64,000 bases of DNA from Cyclobacteriaceae bacterium YHN15 (GCA_003797895.1 RKQB01000001.1:201822-265821); one strand, 5' to 3'; shown: positions 46,538 through 56,235, numbered from the stretch's first letter. A program made the numbers and translations. Notes: generated from the letters alone by a model not told the origin.

Positions 46538-46793
46538 CGAATTCAAACATCCTCCAGTAACTACAGGAGACTGGTTTCTTACCATTTTAGTGGCCAACAT
46601 TCCCATCATTGGATTGATCATGTTGGTAGTCTGGGCCATAGACAAGCAAGGCAATCCTAATAAAGCCAATTGGGCAAAAGCAAAATTGATTTGGTATGCC
46701 GTTGCTATAGGCCTTGGACTTATTTTCATTATCCTTATGGGTATTGGCGCAGTAACAGGTTTGTTTGATGATTTAAATCTATATGATTTCTGA
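46524..46793 (+). CDS. two-helix membrane protein, function unknown
   Basis: An 89-residue protein with two hydrophobic helices (about residues 18-40: FLTILVANIPIIGLIMLVVWAI; and 56-78: LIWYAVAIGLGLIFIILMGIGAV) joined by a basic loop (DKQGNPNKANWAKAK). Small proteins of this layout, with WFLTILVANIPIIGLI, are common in the phylum without assigned function. It starts inside the end of the preceding lipoprotein gene. Confidence 0.75.
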   Translation: MDFNSEFKHPPVTTGDWFLTILVANIPIIGLIMLVVWAIDKQGNPNKANWAKAKLIWYAVAIGLGLIFIILMGIGAVTGLFDDLNLYDF

Positions 46794-46801
46794 AAGGAGG
46801 T

Positions 46802-47482
46802 TTAAAGTAGACCCTCCCCACTTTCGGTCTCATCTAAGGCCCTGGACAAAAAATCATGAAATGGCTTCATTTTCCTAAATGAATCAATCCCCTTTTGTTT
46901 AAATTTAACACTGATGACATCAGCATCTGACAAAGGAGTAGATACAATAAAGCTTTTGAATCGTAATAAGTCTATATAAGGATTTTCGGGATCGAATCCT
47001 TTTGGGCTGGTTTTCAATTGATCTCCCTCCAATCCATTAAAAGTCTTTTTAAAATCCGGATCGGATAAAATCATTTTGAGATCTTCTCCTGAAAAGTCTA
47101 TTTCCTGCCTGATTTTTTTTAGTATATCGGCAGGTGGCATCCAGATTCCTCCTGCTATAAAGCTTTGGCCAGGTTGGATATGAAGATAGTAACCGGGTCC
47201 ATTGGATTTTTTTCCTCCAACTGCAAAATAGGCGGCAAAATTGGTTTTGTACGGATCTTTGTTTGCGGAGAAGCGTACATCTCTATTCTGTCTGAACACA
47301 CAATCTTTTGCTTGCATTGAAGATAAGGAAGGTTCCCAATGACTTATTTCTTTTAGTAAGTCTTCAACATCCCTGAGAAAATTTCCTCTGATTTCTAGAT
47401 ACCAATCTCTGTTGGCATCCATCCAGTCCTTATGGTTGTTCTCAGAAAGTGACTGTAGGAATTTTAGATATTGTTGACTCAT
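46802..47482 (-). CDS. DUF2461 / TIGR02453 family protein
   Basis: A 226-residue cytoplasmic protein of the DUF2461 family. Visible marks are LKFLQSLSENNHKDWMDANRDWYLEIR (residues 5-31), FRQNRDVRFSANKDPYKTNFAAYF (about 63-86), GPGYYLHIQPGQSFIAGGIWMP (about 94-115) and a C-terminal PLSDAD segment. The family is frequent in Bacteroidota and fungi, and its biochemical role is not established. It is convergent with the preceding small membrane gene, with only eight bases between the stop codons, and lies downstream of murF on the same strand. Confidence 0.88.
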   Translation of the reverse strand: MSQQYLKFLQSLSENNHKDWMDANRDWYLEIRGNFLRDVEDLLKEISHWEPSLSSMQAKDCVFRQNRDVRFSANKDPYKTNFAAYFAVGGKKSNGPGYYLHIQPGQSFIAGGIWMPPADILKKIRQEIDFSGEDLKMILSDPDFKKTFNGLEGDQLKTSPKGFDPENPYIDLLRFKSFIVSTPLSDADVISVKFKQKGIDSFRKMKPFHDFLSRALDETESGEGLL

Positions 47483-47540
47483 AGTTTTTTTGTTTTAAGA
47501 AAAGCAATGGAAGCGTTTATAAAGTTCAAAGAAATTTATA

Positions 47541-48839
47541 TCAAATAAAATCAACCAGGCTTTCCAGTTTCATACCTCTACTGCCTTTGATCAAAATCAA
47601 ATAGTTTTCGAGGTTGGAATCCTGAAGCCAATTTCGAAATGAGAAAGGGTCCGGGAAGTATAGAGCCCTTAAAGGGGCAGTCTCCAGAGCCACTTGAATA
47701 TGTTTACCGGTAAAACATATTTTGTCAAAGTTATAGCGCGCTACGATGTCACCCAACTTTCGGTGTTCTTCGTTTGTACTATCTCCTAATTCATACATAT
47801 CGCCCAAAATGACCATTTTTTGTTTATCCCCGCTCATTTCTCCGAAAGTTTTCAACGCGACTTCCATACTGCTGGGGTTTGCATTGTAGGCGTCAAGAAT
47901 GATCAGGTTACTTCGTTTTTCAATTAATTGGGACCGCATATTGGATGGACTGTAGGAAACGATGGCTTCCACGGCTTTATCCAAGGATACTCCAAAGAAC
48001 TTTCCAATAGTCAGTGAGGTAGCAATATTTCCAAAATTGTATGCACCTATTAAGGAGGAGAGATGAACGCGGTTATCGCCTTCTACTTTGAATTTTACAA
48101 AAGGGTCAGCACCTTCAAAATTCACCTCACAGAAATCTCCTTTGGCGGGATATAAAATTGGGTTTTCGAATCTTTTGGCCATGTTTGACAGGATTGGATC
48201 CTGAGAATTGATAAAAACCGTCCCATTGTTTTCCCTCAAATGTTGAAATAGTTCTGTTTTCGTCTTCAATACCCCTTCTGGCCCCCCCATTCCTTCAAGG
48301 TGTGCTTTGCCTATATTGGTAATGAATCCATGGGTTGGTTCCGCAATATCACAAAGTTCTTTTATATCCCCTTGTTTGTTTGCCCCCATCTCTACAATGG
48401 CTATTTCCACTTCCTCTCCAATGGACAGTATGGTGAGTGGAACACCAATATGATTATTAAGGTTGCCCTCTGTTGCCGCTGTCCTGTACTTTTGTTTTAA
48501 AACAGCATGCAACAATTCTTTTGTTGTGGTTTTTCCGTTACTACCGGTTAGACCGATGATGGGTATGGACAATTTTTTTCTGTGGAAATTGGCCAATTGC
48601 TGTAAACCGATCAGCACATCATCCACTAAAAAATAGCGCGGATCATCCTTCGGAATTATCCTTGCCTCATCTACAACAACCAAGGAGGCTCCCATTTCCA
48701 ATGCCTTTGCAGCAAAGTCATTGGCGTTGAAATTAGGGCCTTTTAAGGCAAAAAATATATTTCCCTGGTTTATTTTTCGGGTATCGGTACTGACACCTGA
48801 AGATTGCAGAAAATGCTTGTAAAGTTGTTCAATATTCAT
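47541..48839 (-). CDS. murF: UDP-N-acetylmuramoyl-tripeptide--D-alanyl-D-alanine ligase
   Basis: A 432-residue Mur ligase that adds D-Ala-D-Ala to the UDP-MurNAc-tripeptide in the cytoplasm. The N-terminal domain recognises UDP (VSTDTRKINQGNIFFALKG). The central ATPase has GLTGSNGKTTTKELL (about residues 97-111), VEMGANKQGDI and THGFITNIGKAHLEGMGG. The C-terminal domain has LDAYNANPSSMEVALKTF and LGDMYELGD. Length is slightly below the E. coli enzyme but normal for the phylum. It stands outside the dcw cluster, divergent from the VCBS protein gene. Its dipeptide substrate is made by the ddl product at 5641. Confidence 0.95.
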   Translation of the reverse strand: MNIEQLYKHFLQSSGVSTDTRKINQGNIFFALKGPNFNANDFAAKALEMGASLVVVDEARIIPKDDPRYFLVDDVLIGLQQLANFHRKKLSIPIIGLTGSNGKTTTKELLHAVLKQKYRTAATEGNLNNHIGVPLTILSIGEEVEIAIVEMGANKQGDIKELCDIAEPTHGFITNIGKAHLEGMGGPEGVLKTKTELFQHLRENNGTVFINSQDPILSNMAKRFENPILYPAKGDFCEVNFEGADPFVKFKVEGDNRVHLSSLIGAYNFGNIATSLTIGKFFGVSLDKAVEAIVSYSPSNMRSQLIEKRSNLIILDAYNANPSSMEVALKTFGEMSGDKQKMVILGDMYELGDSTNEEHRKLGDIVARYNFDKICFTGKHIQVALETAPLRALYFPDPFSFRNWLQDSNLENYLILIKGSRGMKLESLVDFI

Positions 48840-48931
48840 ATCAGAATTTTTGATAGGCTAAAATTAAAGCTTTACAAAACATCTTATATCAAATTCTATC
48901 GTTTAATTTTAGGTATTCAAAAATGGATTAG

Positions 48932-51046
48932 ATGAAGTACGCTTTACTGCTGTTTTTTATTGTCAAGGGTTTCGCTTTGTATGCCCAAAATGCTTTTACC
49001 TTTGACCAGTCATCTAAATTCAAAATGGATGCCAAAGAAATACCCATTCCTTTTGGGGTAGGTATCAATGCCGCACAATTTAATGAAATGGACACAGATG
49101 GAGATGGTGAAGAGGAATTGATTGTGTGGGATATCAATTCAAGACGGATATTGGTATTTCGCATTTTGGAAAATGGGTTCACTTATCTTCCGGAAATGAG
49201 TTATTATTTCCCTTCGGATGTGAATGGTTTTTTAGTGTTGGCAGATTATGATGGGGATGGAAGAAAAGACCTGTTTACCAGCAGTCCCTTTGGGATCAAA
49301 GCCTATAGAAATATTTCACCGGCAGAAAGTCCTTTTCCTAAATGGGAGCTTGCCCAGAATTTCCTTCGTCTGGAAAGCGGTTCAAACGTTCAGGCCAATT
49401 TATTGGACATTCCATTGATTATGGATATTGATGGAGATGGAGATTTGGATATCGTGACTTTTAACTTTGTGTCAGGCGACTACCTCGAGTTCTATCAAAA
49501 CACAAGTGTGGAACGAAAAGGGGTTCCGGATATTGATGGCTTTGCTTTTCCTGATTCACGCTGGGGCAATTTCGAATTCTGTACCTGTGATTCTTTCAGT
49601 TTTGGAGTGACATGTGCAGGTTTACCGATCATCCAGAATTCAGTCAATGAAGGAGATAACTTTCGGATTGAACATGCAGGAGGACATTCTGTCCTTTATG
49701 CAGATTTTAACGGGGATGGCACATTCGATTTACTATTGGGACAGGATGAATGTAGTACACTCTATTTTCTTCCTAATAAAGGGAGTAATGCAGATCCGCT
49801 GTTTGATGAATTTTCCACCTTCCTTCCGGGCTATGGACAATTACCGGAGTTTCCGATTTTCCACGCTTCCTATCTTTGGAAGGGTGATTTATTGCTGAGC
49901 ATCAATTCCTCATCAATTGCCGGGGTATTCAATGCAGATTATGCTGAAAATATTTTCCGTATCAGAAAAATGCCGGAAAGTCAACAGCCTTTTTTGCAAC
50001 CTGACCTCTTGGATCTTGGGGAAAATACCAGACCTTTCTTTAAGGGATTCAAAAATTCAGGAGAATTGATTCTCACTGCTAATTCTTTGTACAACAATAA
50101 AGTAGTGGGGCTTGCCTATAGATTTGAGGTAAGTGATGACAATTGGGAGCTGAAAGAAAAAGATTTTCTGAATTTGTCCGCTTCGGACCTTACTGACCTG
50201 GAATATTTTGAATATCAGAACGCTTCAGGCCAAAACACCATTTGGGTAACAGGAGTGGATACGGTCAATTTTGCCTTACAAAGGAGGATATATTACAGTT
50301 TTTCCTCCGATCTTTCCAACCTTGTTGAAATAACAGTTCCTGTTACGGCTACCCGTGCATTGGACCAGGTTGAATTATTTTCTTATGACAATAGAGATTA
50401 TTTGTTGTTGGCCAAACAGACCGGAGAATTGGTGTTGTTTCGGATAGATTTTTCCAACAATGGAAGGTTGAATCTTGAAAGCCGGGACTTTCTGGGTTAT
50501 TCTGACAACCCTGCTACGAGAAACCTCAGTGTTCATGTCATTGCAGATGTCAAGCCATCCCTTTATGCTATTGACCAAAGAGGAGTGCTTATTTATATTG
50601 CTGATTTTATGAATAACAATCAGCGGGAGACTGTCCAAATCAGGCTTTTGGAAGATGAACCGGGGCAGAGTAGAATGGGCAGAAATACATGGATGACTTC
50701 AATAAGACAGCCTTTTTCCAATCAATGGGATTTGTTATTGGGGAATACTGCAGGCGGATTGGAATATTTAAAATCTGAAACAGATATCATCCCACCAGGT
50801 GAGGGAGAATTTTTGGTAAAGACATATCCAAATCCTTCTAATGGCAATTTCAAGATTTTGGTTTCACAAAAAAGTAAGGCAAGATTAATTTCAGTTTTAG
50901 GTCAGATTATTTGGGATGAAATGGATATTCCCGCAAACAGTGAAATGGAAATCCAGGGATCCAATTTGGCTCCAGGTGTTTATATTTTGCAATTGACCAA
51001 TGAAAGGGGGGAGAAATATACCAAAAAACTTATTGTCAAAAAGTGA
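48932..51046 (+). CDS. VCBS-repeat protein with T9SS type A sorting domain
   Basis: A 704-residue secreted protein. It has a signal peptide (residues 1-19, ending LYAQ), then an FG-GAP/VCBS-like propeller with at least four calcium-binding loops of the DxDGDG type (DTDGDGEEELIV, DYDGDGRKDLF, DIDGDGDLDIV, DFNGDGTFDLL). The last ~75 residues are a type IX secretion sorting domain (YPNPSNGNFKILV ... GVYILQLTNERGEKYTKKLIVKK), which directs export across the outer membrane and attachment to the surface. It may have an adhesive or structural role. It is a single gene divergent from murF. Confidence 0.9.
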   Translation: MKYALLLFFIVKGFALYAQNAFTFDQSSKFKMDAKEIPIPFGVGINAAQFNEMDTDGDGEEELIVWDINSRRILVFRILENGFTYLPEMSYYFPSDVNGFLVLADYDGDGRKDLFTSSPFGIKAYRNISPAESPFPKWELAQNFLRLESGSNVQANLLDIPLIMDIDGDGDLDIVTFNFVSGDYLEFYQNTSVERKGVPDIDGFAFPDSRWGNFEFCTCDSFSFGVTCAGLPIIQNSVNEGDNFRIEHAGGHSVLYADFNGDGTFDLLLGQDECSTLYFLPNKGSNADPLFDEFSTFLPGYGQLPEFPIFHASYLWKGDLLLSINSSSIAGVFNADYAENIFRIRKMPESQQPFLQPDLLDLGENTRPFFKGFKNSGELILTANSLYNNKVVGLAYRFEVSDDNWELKEKDFLNLSASDLTDLEYFEYQNASGQNTIWVTGVDTVNFALQRRIYYSFSSDLSNLVEITVPVTATRALDQVELFSYDNRDYLLLAKQTGELVLFRIDFSNNGRLNLESRDFLGYSDNPATRNLSVHVIADVKPSLYAIDQRGVLIYIADFMNNNQRETVQIRLLEDEPGQSRMGRNTWMTSIRQPFSNQWDLLLGNTAGGLEYLKSETDIIPPGEGEFLVKTYPNPSNGNFKILVSQKSKARLISVLGQIIWDEMDIPANSEMEIQGSNLAPGVYILQLTNERGEKYTKKLIVKK

Positions 51047-51066
51047 AGGAACAGACCCTATAAGTT

Positions 51067-51888
51067 TTAATAACTCTCACTTTCCGTTGGGAAATCACGG
51101 TCCTTGACATCTTTGATATAATCCTGTACGGCTTTTGTCATGATAGACTGAAGGTCTGCGTATTGTCTCAAAAATCTGGGCTTAAACTCCTGTGTTATCC
51201 CCAACATGTCATGAATTACGAGTACTTGACCATCCACATGGCCTCCTGCTCCGATTCCAATGACAGGAATGCTTACTGTTTCAGCAACTTTTTTGGCCAG
51301 ACTGGCTGGTATTTTTTCCAATACTATGGCAAAGCATCCACACTCTTCCAATAATTTGGCATCCTCCAAAAGTTTTTTCGCCTCTTCCTCTTCTTTTGCC
51401 CTTACTGTATAAGTGCCAAATTTATAGATAGATTGTGGGGTAAGCCCCAGATGACCCATTACCGGAACCCCGGCACTTAATATTCTAATGACCGATTCTT
51501 TTATTTCTGAACCGCCTTCCACTTTTATGGCATGTGCTCCCGATTCTTTCATGATCCTGATGGCAGAGCGTAAGGCCTCAGAACTGTTACCCTGGTAAGA
51601 GCCAAATGGGATATCTACGACAACAATAGCCCTTTTGACCGCCCTCACCACGGAGGTAGCATGGTATATCATCTGGTCCAGGGTGATGGGCAATGTTGTT
51701 TCATGACCGGCCATGACATTCGAAGCAGAATCACCTACCAAAATAATATCTATCCCTGCTGCGTCTACAATCCCCGCCATGGAGTAATCATAGGCAGTTA
51801 GCATAGAGATTTTTTCCCCTCTCATTTTCATTTCCTGCAAAATATGAGTGGTAATCCTTTTGATATTGGAAGATTGGTGAACAGACAT
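51067..51888 (-). CDS. panB: 3-methyl-2-oxobutanoate hydroxymethyltransferase
   Basis: A 273-residue TIM-barrel enzyme that makes ketopantoate from 2-oxoisovalerate and methylene-THF, the first step of pantothenate synthesis. Marks are [43 protein letters not shown] (about residues 23-65), [31 protein letters not shown] and [24 protein letters not shown]. Length is normal. It follows the PyrR-like gene by eight bases on the same strand and is probably in its operon. The other pan genes are elsewhere. Confidence 0.95.
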   Translation of the reverse strand: MSVHQSSNIKRITTHILQEMKMRGEKISMLTAYDYSMAGIVDAAGIDIILVGDSASNVMAGHETTLPITLDQMIYHATSVVRAVKRAIVVVDIPFGSYQGNSSEALRSAIRIMKESGAHAIKVEGGSEIKESVIRILSAGVPVMGHLGLTPQSIYKFGTYTVRAKEEEEAKKLLEDAKLLEECGCFAIVLEKIPASLAKKVAETVSIPVIGIGAGGHVDGQVLVIHDMLGITQEFKPRFLRQYADLQSIMTKAVQDYIKDVKDRDFPTESESY

Positions 51889-51896
51889 GATATAGC

Positions 51897-52400
51897 TTAG
51901 TGAAGGTGGACTGTATTGTTTTCGTTTGATAGGTTTACCGTAATGTGCTCGTTTAAGGTTGTAGCTAATTCCAAACCGGTATAATCAGGAGTAACAGGGA
52001 AAAGTTTATGGCTTCTGTTTACCAACACGGCCACTTCCATTTTTTTAATTGGAATGTCCAAAAATGGTTTAAGGGCATAGACCAATGTTTTTCCGGTATT
52101 GAGGACATCATCTACAATGATGATACATTTTTCATTCAATTCAATCTGCTCGGAAAGTTCTACTTTTCCGCGGTTCACATCATTTTTATCCAAGCGGATT
52201 TCCAATACTTTGACCTCCAAAGGAGATATGGTCCGTAATGCATTTGAAAGTAATTTGGCCAGTTGATGACCCATTCCTGAGATACCTGCAAAAATAAGCA
52301 TGTTTTCAGAGGCATTTCGCTCATAAATTTCATAAGCCATACGGATGATTTTTTGATTGATTTGCTTATGGTTTAATACCAAAGTCTTGGTCCCGCTCAT
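51897..52400 (-). CDS. PyrR-like phosphoribosyltransferase
   Basis: A 167-residue type I phosphoribosyltransferase. The PRPP loop is [13 protein letters not shown] (about residues 94-106), and the C-terminal block [26 protein letters not shown] closely resembles PyrR, the uracil phosphoribosyltransferase and pyrimidine attenuator protein of Gram-positives. It is shorter and more divergent than Bacillus PyrR, so RNA-binding control of pyr genes should not be assumed; a salvage role is the safer reading. It is the first gene of a pair with panB. Confidence 0.85.
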   Translation of the reverse strand: MSGTKTLVLNHKQINQKIIRMAYEIYERNASENMLIFAGISGMGHQLAKLLSNALRTISPLEVKVLEIRLDKNDVNRGKVELSEQIELNEKCIIIVDDVLNTGKTLVYALKPFLDIPIKKMEVAVLVNRSHKLFPVTPDYTGLELATTLNEHITVNLSNENNTVHLH

Positions 52401-52536
52401 ACTTTATTACATGATTTGATTTAAAAATGGAAATTAAGTCAAATGAGCCTCTATTCAAAGGATTTTGCTGTACAAGTATATTTAACAAATCTGAACTCAC
52501 CGTAAAAGATTGACAATAAGCCATACAAATAATCGA

Positions 52537-52568
52537 TTGGTATTTTCTAACCAAAGCACTTACTTTTG
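52537..52568 (+). promoter_or_regulatory. promoter of hemH
   Basis: TTG (52537-52539), a 21-base spacer, then TACTTTTG (52561-52568), matching the phylum consensus, 34 bases before the hemH start codon. Confidence 0.5.
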
Positions 52569-52602
52569 GTTTTCTTTATAGTTTTGAACTTGTACCTACA
52601 GC

Positions 52603-53640
52603 ATGATGAGTAAAAATAAAGCGAAGACAGGAGTTCTTTTGGTGAATTTAGGCACCCCGGACAGTACAGCAACAGGTGATGTGAGGAAATATTTGAGGGA
52701 ATTTTTGATGGACTGGAGGGTTATCGATTTCCCATTTATTCCCAGGTGGATGTTAGTAAATTTGATCATTGCTCCTTTCAGAGCCCCTAAATCTGCTAAA
52801 GAGTACCGGAAACTTTGGACAGATAGAGGTTCTCCCCTTTTATTTCATACACAAGATTTGAGGGATAAATTGGTCCAAAAACTGGATATGGAAAAATATC
52901 AGGTAGAGATTGCCATGCGGTATCAGTCTCCAAGTATTGAGGAGGGATTGAAAAAATTAAATAAATCCAATGTTAAAAAAATCATTGTCCTTCCCTTATT
53001 TCCCCAATACGCTTCAGCTACAAATGGGTCTGTGGTAGATAAAGTGATGGAAATATCCAAAGAGTGGCAGATTATTCCCAGTATTTCTTTTATCAATAAT
53101 TTTGTGGACCATCCTTTGTTTTTAGAAGCTTGGGCAGAACAGGGCAAGGAAATGATGGAAAATGAGGGGTACGATATGTTTCTTTTTTCCTACCACGGTC
53201 TACCGGAAAGACAGATCAGAAAGGGTTCAGTAGATGGTTATTGCCAATTGAGTGATAAATGCTGCGGTAATTATACCAAGAAAAATCAATTTTGTTACAG
53301 GGGACAATGTTTTCATACTACACGGCTGATTTCAGAAAAATTGGGATTGCCAACTGATAAAGTTGTGACCTGTTTTCAGTCCAGGTTGGGTAAAGATCCA
53401 TGGATCAGGCCCTATACCGAGGACATGATCAAAGAATTGGCAGAGAAAGGTGTGAAAAAAGTATTGGTATTTTCCCCTGCATTTGTGGCGGATTGTTTGG
53501 AAACTACCATCGAGGTAGGGGAAGAATATAAAGAAGAATTTGAGGAGCTGGGAGGGGAAAAATGGGATTTAGTACCCAGTTTGAACTCTTCAGATAAATG
53601 GATTGACTGTGTGAAGGAACTCGTGGAATCCAATACCTGA
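52603..53640 (+). CDS. hemH: ferrochelatase
   Basis: A 345-residue enzyme that inserts Fe(II) into the porphyrin ring in the last step of heme synthesis. Family marks are GVLLVNLGTPDS (about residues 11-22), EIAMRYQSPSIEEGL, VLPLFPQYASATNGS, the active-site histidine in FSYHGLPERQ (about 199-208) and the C-terminal SPAFVADCLETTIEVGEEYKE with the catalytic Glu. Between them is a cysteine-rich insert (GYCQLSDKCCGN...QFCYRGQC) with five Cys, of unclear role (possible metal site). Alternative starts are the two adjacent ATGs. It is followed by an MFS gene after 61 bases. Confidence 0.95.
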   Translation: MMSKNKAKTGVLLVNLGTPDSTATGDVRKYLREFLMDWRVIDFPFIPRWMLVNLIIAPFRAPKSAKEYRKLWTDRGSPLLFHTQDLRDKLVQKLDMEKYQVEIAMRYQSPSIEEGLKKLNKSNVKKIIVLPLFPQYASATNGSVVDKVMEISKEWQIIPSISFINNFVDHPLFLEAWAEQGKEMMENEGYDMFLFSYHGLPERQIRKGSVDGYCQLSDKCCGNYTKKNQFCYRGQCFHTTRLISEKLGLPTDKVVTCFQSRLGKDPWIRPYTEDMIKELAEKGVKKVLVFSPAFVADCLETTIEVGEEYKEEFEELGGEKWDLVPSLNSSDKWIDCVKELVESNT

Positions 53641-53701
53641 TCCTGAATTTTAAGTTCCATAATGGGAATTCCCCTATTTCGAAACCAATACATCCAAATT
53701 G

Positions 53702-54880
53702 ATGTCATCTATGCAACCCCTTTACCAAAAAAACTGGGTTCTTTTCTTGGGAATTCTTTTGGTTTCATTTAATCTCCGTCCGTCTATCACTGCGGTTGGT
53801 CCTTTGATACCCATGATCAGGGAGGATCTGGGATTAAGTAATGGTTGGGCAGGGTTTTTGACCACCCTTCCATTACTTACATTCGCAACCTTTTCTCTTT
53901 TTTCTGCTGCGATAGGTAAGAAGTTAGGGAATCCCCAGGCCATATTATTTGCCATGGTTTTGATTTTGATTGGCACAGTAATTCGGGTCCTGGGAGGGTC
54001 TGATATCTTATTTGTCGGAACAGGTCTTACAGGTATTGGCATTGTGATCTGCAATGTTCTATTAATTCCCCTGATCAAAAACAGGATGCCATCCAAGATT
54101 GGAATAGTTACTGCTTCATACACTACAGGAATGACTTTGTTTGCTGCTATTGCATCAGGCATCTCAGCTCCATTGGCTATCGATCTTGGCTTTGGCTGGA
54201 AAGGATCTCTTCTTTCATGGGCCATTCTTTTGGTTTTGGGTATAATAATCTGGATTCCTCAACTGCGGTTTAAAACGGCGCCCAGGATTTTGTCGGAAGA
54301 GGAAGTTAAAGTGAATGTATGGAAGTCTAACCTGTGTTGGCAGGTAAGTTTATTTATGGGAGCCCAATCTTTGATTTATTTCACACTTATTTCCTGGTTG
54401 CCGGACATGATGATTTCGAGAGGCCTGAGTGCAGTGGAGGCTGGCCTTTTGGTTTCCATTATGCAGGTTATTGGACTCCTTGGTGCTTTTTTTGCTCCGA
54501 TAATAGCCGTTAAATTTAAAGATCAGGTTGGAATAGTCTGGGTTTTAGGCTTGATGTATGTGGCCGGTTTTTCAAGCCTTTTTTCCTATTCATTATCATT
54601 GAATCTTGTAGGATTGGCCTTTGTGGGAATCAGCTTGGGTTCCAGTGTTTCATTGGCTTATACCCTAATTGGCTTGAGGACAAAAAATGAGCGTACAACA
54701 GCTGCCTTATCCGGGATGGTTCAGTCTACAGGGTATTATCTGGCGGCATTAGGTCCGCTTTTGTTTGGTGTTGCTTTTGATATTTTTCATAACTGGAATT
54801 TCCTGATTTATCTCATGATAGCCTGTTCGCTGTTGTTCATTTATTTTGGTTCCAAATCAGGTAAAGCGGTGCAGATATAA
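53702..54880 (+). CDS. MFS transporter, CynX/NimT-like
   Basis: A 392-residue inner-membrane transporter with about twelve hydrophobic helices. The first helix carries LFLGILLVSFNLRPSITAVGPLIPMIREDLGLSNGWAGFLTTLPLL, typical of the cyanate/2-nitroimidazole (CynX/NimT) branch of the major facilitator superfamily. The conserved mid-protein loop is short (FKTAPRILSEEEVKVN). The substrate cannot be told. The start was placed at the ATG at 53702; the ATG at 53711 is also possible. It converges with hpf, with a shared hairpin in the 33-base gap. Confidence 0.9.
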   Translation: MSSMQPLYQKNWVLFLGILLVSFNLRPSITAVGPLIPMIREDLGLSNGWAGFLTTLPLLTFATFSLFSAAIGKKLGNPQAILFAMVLILIGTVIRVLGGSDILFVGTGLTGIGIVICNVLLIPLIKNRMPSKIGIVTASYTTGMTLFAAIASGISAPLAIDLGFGWKGSLLSWAILLVLGIIIWIPQLRFKTAPRILSEEEVKVNVWKSNLCWQVSLFMGAQSLIYFTLISWLPDMMISRGLSAVEAGLLVSIMQVIGLLGAFFAPIIAVKFKDQVGIVWVLGLMYVAGFSSLFSYSLSLNLVGLAFVGISLGSSVSLAYTLIGLRTKNERTTAALSGMVQSTGYYLAALGPLLFGVAFDIFHNWNFLIYLMIACSLLFIYFGSKSGKAVQI

Positions 54881-54906
54881 AAAAAGCCCCGGAATTTCAC
54901 GGGGCC
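54880..54906 (-). terminator. terminator of the minus-strand hpf gene
   Basis: On the minus strand GCCCCG and CGGGGC form a stem followed by seven T residues (54886-54880). In the plus direction the T-run is missing, so it serves mainly the minus strand. Confidence 0.8.
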
Positions 54907-54913
54907 TAAGCAT

Positions 54914-55219
54914 TTATTGTTTGGCTAAAACCACTTTTTCTTTAAATTTTTTGATCTGTCTTCTCAGCGCTTCCACGGCTTCATCCGTGGCAGCTTCAAA
55001 TGAATCACTTTGGTGTTTGGCAAAAAGTGTCTTACCGGGAACATTCATCTTTATTTCAACAATTTTGTTTTCATTTTTTTCATGATTATCTAATCTTAAA
55101 AAAACTTCACCGTCAACAATACGATCAAAGAAAGTGTCCAACTTATCCGCCCTTTTTTGGATGAAATCGATAAGCTTTTGATCGGCATCGAAATGAATGG
55201 AATGCATTTGAAGTTTCAT
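54914..55219 (-). CDS. hpf: ribosome hibernation-promoting factor, short form
   Basis: A 101-residue protein of the HPF/YfiA (RaiA) family, which binds the 30S decoding centre and silences ribosomes in starvation. It has the beta-alpha-beta-beta-beta-alpha layout: MHSIHFDADQKLIDFIQKRADKLDTFF, GEVFLRLDN, KIVEIKMNVPGKTLFAKHQSDSFEAATDEAVEALRRQIKKFKEK. Only the N-terminal domain is present, without the C-terminal dimerisation domain of long HPF. It follows the Xer recombinase gene by 29 bases on the same strand and has its own terminator. Confidence 0.92.
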   Translation of the reverse strand: MKLQMHSIHFDADQKLIDFIQKRADKLDTFFDRIVDGEVFLRLDNHEKNENKIVEIKMNVPGKTLFAKHQSDSFEAATDEAVEALRRQIKKFKEKVVLAKQ

Positions 55220-55248
55220 AATTGTAATAATTTAAAGTTAAACGTTTA

Positions 55249-56133
55249 TTATGCTTTAGGATGTGCCTGTTCGAACACAGCCTTTAGTTTTTCCATAGAA
55301 TTGTGGGTATAGACTTGGGTAGCAGCAAGATTGGCATGCCCCAATAAATCTTTTACGGCATTGAGATCTGCCCCTTTATTCAGGAGGTGGGTTGCAAAGG
55401 TGTGTCTGAGCAAATGCGGGCTTCTCTTCGTTGTTTGAGCAAAAAGATCAAGGTAATATTTAACAATACGGTAGATTTTCATGGGGTAAGACTGCTCTCT
55501 ATCTTTACTAACGATAAAATAGTCACTATCTTGCACATATGAAAACCTTTCCTCAAATACTTTTTTATACGAAATAATATTTTTTTTGAGTCCAAATGTT
55601 ATCGGGATTATTCGCTCTTTTTTTCTTTTACCCAGTACTTTGACAGCGCCTGAATGCAGGTCTATATCTTTCCATTTTAATTCAATTAACTCGGATAACC
55701 TGACACCGGTGAGGTATAAAAATTCCATAACCATTCGGTCTCTTTGCCCTTCAAAATCGGGCTGATAGACCATTTCATCCAATATTTTATCTATGGCTTC
55801 CTCCTGTACAAATTCAGGTAACCGCTTGGGAGTTTTTAAGGCTTTGATCTTGTAGGTAGGGTCTTTTGAAATTTCACCCGACCGCATCAAAAATTTATAA
55901 AAAGACCGCAAAGTTGCAATTTTTCTGTTTACGCTATTGGGATTCAGCCCTTCATCAACCAGATCAATGACCCAGGCCCGAATTTCAATATGTTGAGACA
56001 TGCTGATGTCCTCTATTTCAAAGGCTGACTTACAGAAGTCAGAAAATTGCTCTAAGTCCTTTTTGTAAGCAAGGACCGTGTGTTTGCTCGCCCGCTTTTC
56101 AAATTCAAGGTAATTGATAAAAGAATCAAGCAT
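55249..56133 (-). CDS. Xer-type tyrosine recombinase
   Basis: A 294-residue site-specific recombinase of the XerC/XerD type, expected to resolve chromosome dimers. The N-terminal SAM-like domain (LDSFINYLEFEKRASKHTVLAYKKDLEQF) is followed by the catalytic domain with Arg in TGVRLSELIEL (near 144), Lys in KVLGKRKKERIIPI, His-x-x-Arg in HLLRHTFATHLLNKGADLNAVKDLLGHANL, and the Tyr nucleophile in TQVYTH (near 275). Length matches housekeeping Xer proteins and no mobile-element context is seen, so a chromosomal role is favoured over an integrase. XerC and XerD cannot be told apart here. Confidence 0.92.
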   Translation of the reverse strand: MLDSFINYLEFEKRASKHTVLAYKKDLEQFSDFCKSAFEIEDISMSQHIEIRAWVIDLVDEGLNPNSVNRKIATLRSFYKFLMRSGEISKDPTYKIKALKTPKRLPEFVQEEAIDKILDEMVYQPDFEGQRDRMVMEFLYLTGVRLSELIELKWKDIDLHSGAVKVLGKRKKERIIPITFGLKKNIISYKKVFEERFSYVQDSDYFIVSKDREQSYPMKIYRIVKYYLDLFAQTTKRSPHLLRHTFATHLLNKGADLNAVKDLLGHANLAATQVYTHNSMEKLKAVFEQAHPKA

Positions 56134-56235
56134 GTGGTTATGCCTTTGTTGTCAAATGAAGTTACGGATATAATTAGAAATAAAGTAGAAAAAAGGTAGA
56201 AATAAAGAAGAGGTGTTTATCCCTGATTTTTTCCA

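Noticed and set aside
46794..46802. AAAGGAGGT as a Shine-Dalgarno
   Set aside because: It follows a stop codon and no start codon or gene lies downstream on that strand; the region is the 3' end of the DUF2461 gene on the other strand.
51897..52400. pyrR as an attenuation regulator of pyrimidine genes
   Set aside because: No pyr gene or anti-antiterminator hairpin is nearby; the neighbour is panB. Only the phosphoribosyltransferase fold is supported.
55249..56133. Xer-like protein as a phage or island integrase
   Set aside because: There is no adjacent tRNA, att duplication, phage or cargo genes; the length and motifs fit housekeeping Xer and it lies beside hpf and rpsU.
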